Part shown: positions 6,722-7,319 of the stretch, piece by piece
Layout: the number at the start of each line of letters is the position of its first letter
How positions within the stretch are numbered: the stretch's first letter is position 1
Assembly (NCBI GenBank): GCA_003542955.1
Contig: DPJP01000506.1
Location: 15,609 to 22,927 of the forward strand
Direction: 5' to 3'
Source: Armatimonadota bacterium
Lineage (GTDB): Bacteria > Armatimonadota > Zipacnadia > Zipacnadales > UBA11051
DNA: 7,319 nucleotides
Position numbers and translations under genes: made by a program
The notes under the pieces: generated by a model
Database searches by the model: none
What the model was told of the DNA's origin: nothing
The model's input: the letters and a program-made list of their open reading frames with translations, nothing else

Positions 6722-7273
6722 ATGAGTGCCACGACACTGGCCGACACCGGGACGTACCTGTCGTTCAGGCTTGGCAATGAAGACTTCGCGGCGGAGATCG
6801 CGAAGGTGAAGGAAGTTCTGGAGTACCCGGTCATCACCAAGGTCCCACGCATGCCCGGCTATGTCTGCGGGGTGACCAACCTCCGCGGCAGCGTCGTGCC
6901 TGTGGTGGACATGCGGTTGAAGTTCGGGATGTCTCAGATCGAGCGCACGGTGGATACGTGCGTGATCATCCTCGAGGTGAGCATGGGCGAGGAGACGCTG
7001 ACCATCGGGTGCCTCGTAGACTCGGTCAGAGAGGTCTTTGAGATGGACGCGTCGCGGATCGAGCCGCCACCGCGCATGGGGACGTGCATCAACGCGGACT
7101 TCCTGAAGGGGATGGGCGCGCTGGATGAGGGCTTCCTGATGATCCTGGACATCGACAAGGTGCTCTCGGCCGAGGAACTGCTGGCTATGGCCGGCGCGGC
7201 CGAGTTCGCCAGGAGCACGGATCAGAGCAAGGTGACTGAGGTGGCGGAGGCCGCCGCCGAGGTTGCCGTCTGA
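6722..7273 (+). CDS. cheW: CheW-type chemotaxis coupling protein
   Basis: Cytoplasmic adaptor that links chemoreceptor tips to CheA kinase in the chemosensory array. The CheW domain covers about residues 11-155: TYLSFRLGNEDFAAEI opens it, followed by VKEVLEYPVITKVPRMPGY and VTNLRGSVVPVVDMR. R55 in NLRG corresponds to the receptor-contacting Arg of E. coli CheW. ILDIDKVLS near 141-149 closes the domain. At 183 aa it is somewhat longer than E. coli CheW (167 aa), because of an Ala/Glu/Val-rich tail at 156-183 with no known role. The purine-rich ribosome-binding site GAGAGGAG (6703-6710) is 11 nt from the ATG, slightly long. The gene follows the chemoreceptor in the same direction, so the two may be co-transcribed, subject to the hairpin between them. 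No response-regulator or kinase domain is fused, which excludes CheV and CheA. Confidence 0.96.
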   Translation: MSATTLADTGTYLSFRLGNEDFAAEIAKVKEVLEYPVITKVPRMPGYVCGVTNLRGSVVPVVDMRLKFGMSQIERTVDTCVIILEVSMGEETLTIGCLVDSVREVFEMDASRIEPPPRMGTCINADFLKGMGALDEGFLMILDIDKVLSAEELLAMAGAAEFARSTDQSKVTEVAEAAAEVAV

Positions 7274-7319
7274 CGCGACGAACGCTTCAACGGGAGCCGG
7301 GGGCAGGCAGCCGCTGTTG
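7274..7319 (+). other. Short end segment after cheW
   Basis: These 46 bases follow the cheW stop. I see no terminator with a T-run and no clear start codon with a ribosome-binding site. Another chemotaxis gene could begin just outside the window, but nothing here shows it. Confidence 0.5.

Noticed and set aside
5649..6852. Minus-strand frames of 224 and 347 codons over the chemoreceptor
   Set aside because: Antisense images of the chemoreceptor signalling domain, whose sense reading is unmistakable.

Overview
The window is GC-rich bacterial DNA with long continuous reading frames, purine-rich ribosome-binding sites and two divergently oriented blocks. The chemoreceptor/CheW pair and a giant STAND-type WD40 protein suggest a motile or chemosensory bacterium with a large signalling repertoire. 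Phyla such as Armatimonadota, Planctomycetota, Chloroflexota or Myxococcota would fit, but no marker here allows a firm assignment.

Left block, minus strand, positions 1-3992: one uninterrupted reading frame of at least 1330 codons that leaves the window at its 3' end. It encodes, in order, an N-terminal DUF4062 domain, a P-loop NACHT/STAND ATPase (Walker A GPSGCGKS, Walker B ending DALDQ), a winged-helix and helical region, and at least 11 WD40 repeats of 42-44 residues. This order matches the animal proteins TEP1, NWD1 and, without the WD40 part, NPHP3. It is the most interesting object in the window: a bacterial NLR-like regulated switch of unknown trigger and output, which is a candidate conflict or defence protein.

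Middle, 3993-4896: a 904-bp divergent intergenic region with no convincing conventional gene. It holds several possible regulatory structures: small palindromes upstream of the STAND gene, a nested foldable element at 4575-4663, a sigma-28-like promoter candidate at 4711-4737, and a possible 19-codon leader ORF whose stop overlaps the start of the chemoreceptor gene.

Right block, plus strand, 4897-7273: a transmembrane methyl-accepting chemotaxis protein of 572 aa, a 106-bp gap with a perfect 12-bp hairpin, then a CheW-type adaptor of 183 aa. Together they look like the receptor and coupling arm of a chemosensory array: the receptor senses through a periplasmic helical bundle, and CheW links its cytoplasmic tip to a CheA kinase that is not in the window. 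The last 46 bp hold no recognisable feature. Nothing in the sequence ties the STAND protein functionally to the chemotaxis genes; they are merely divergent neighbours.
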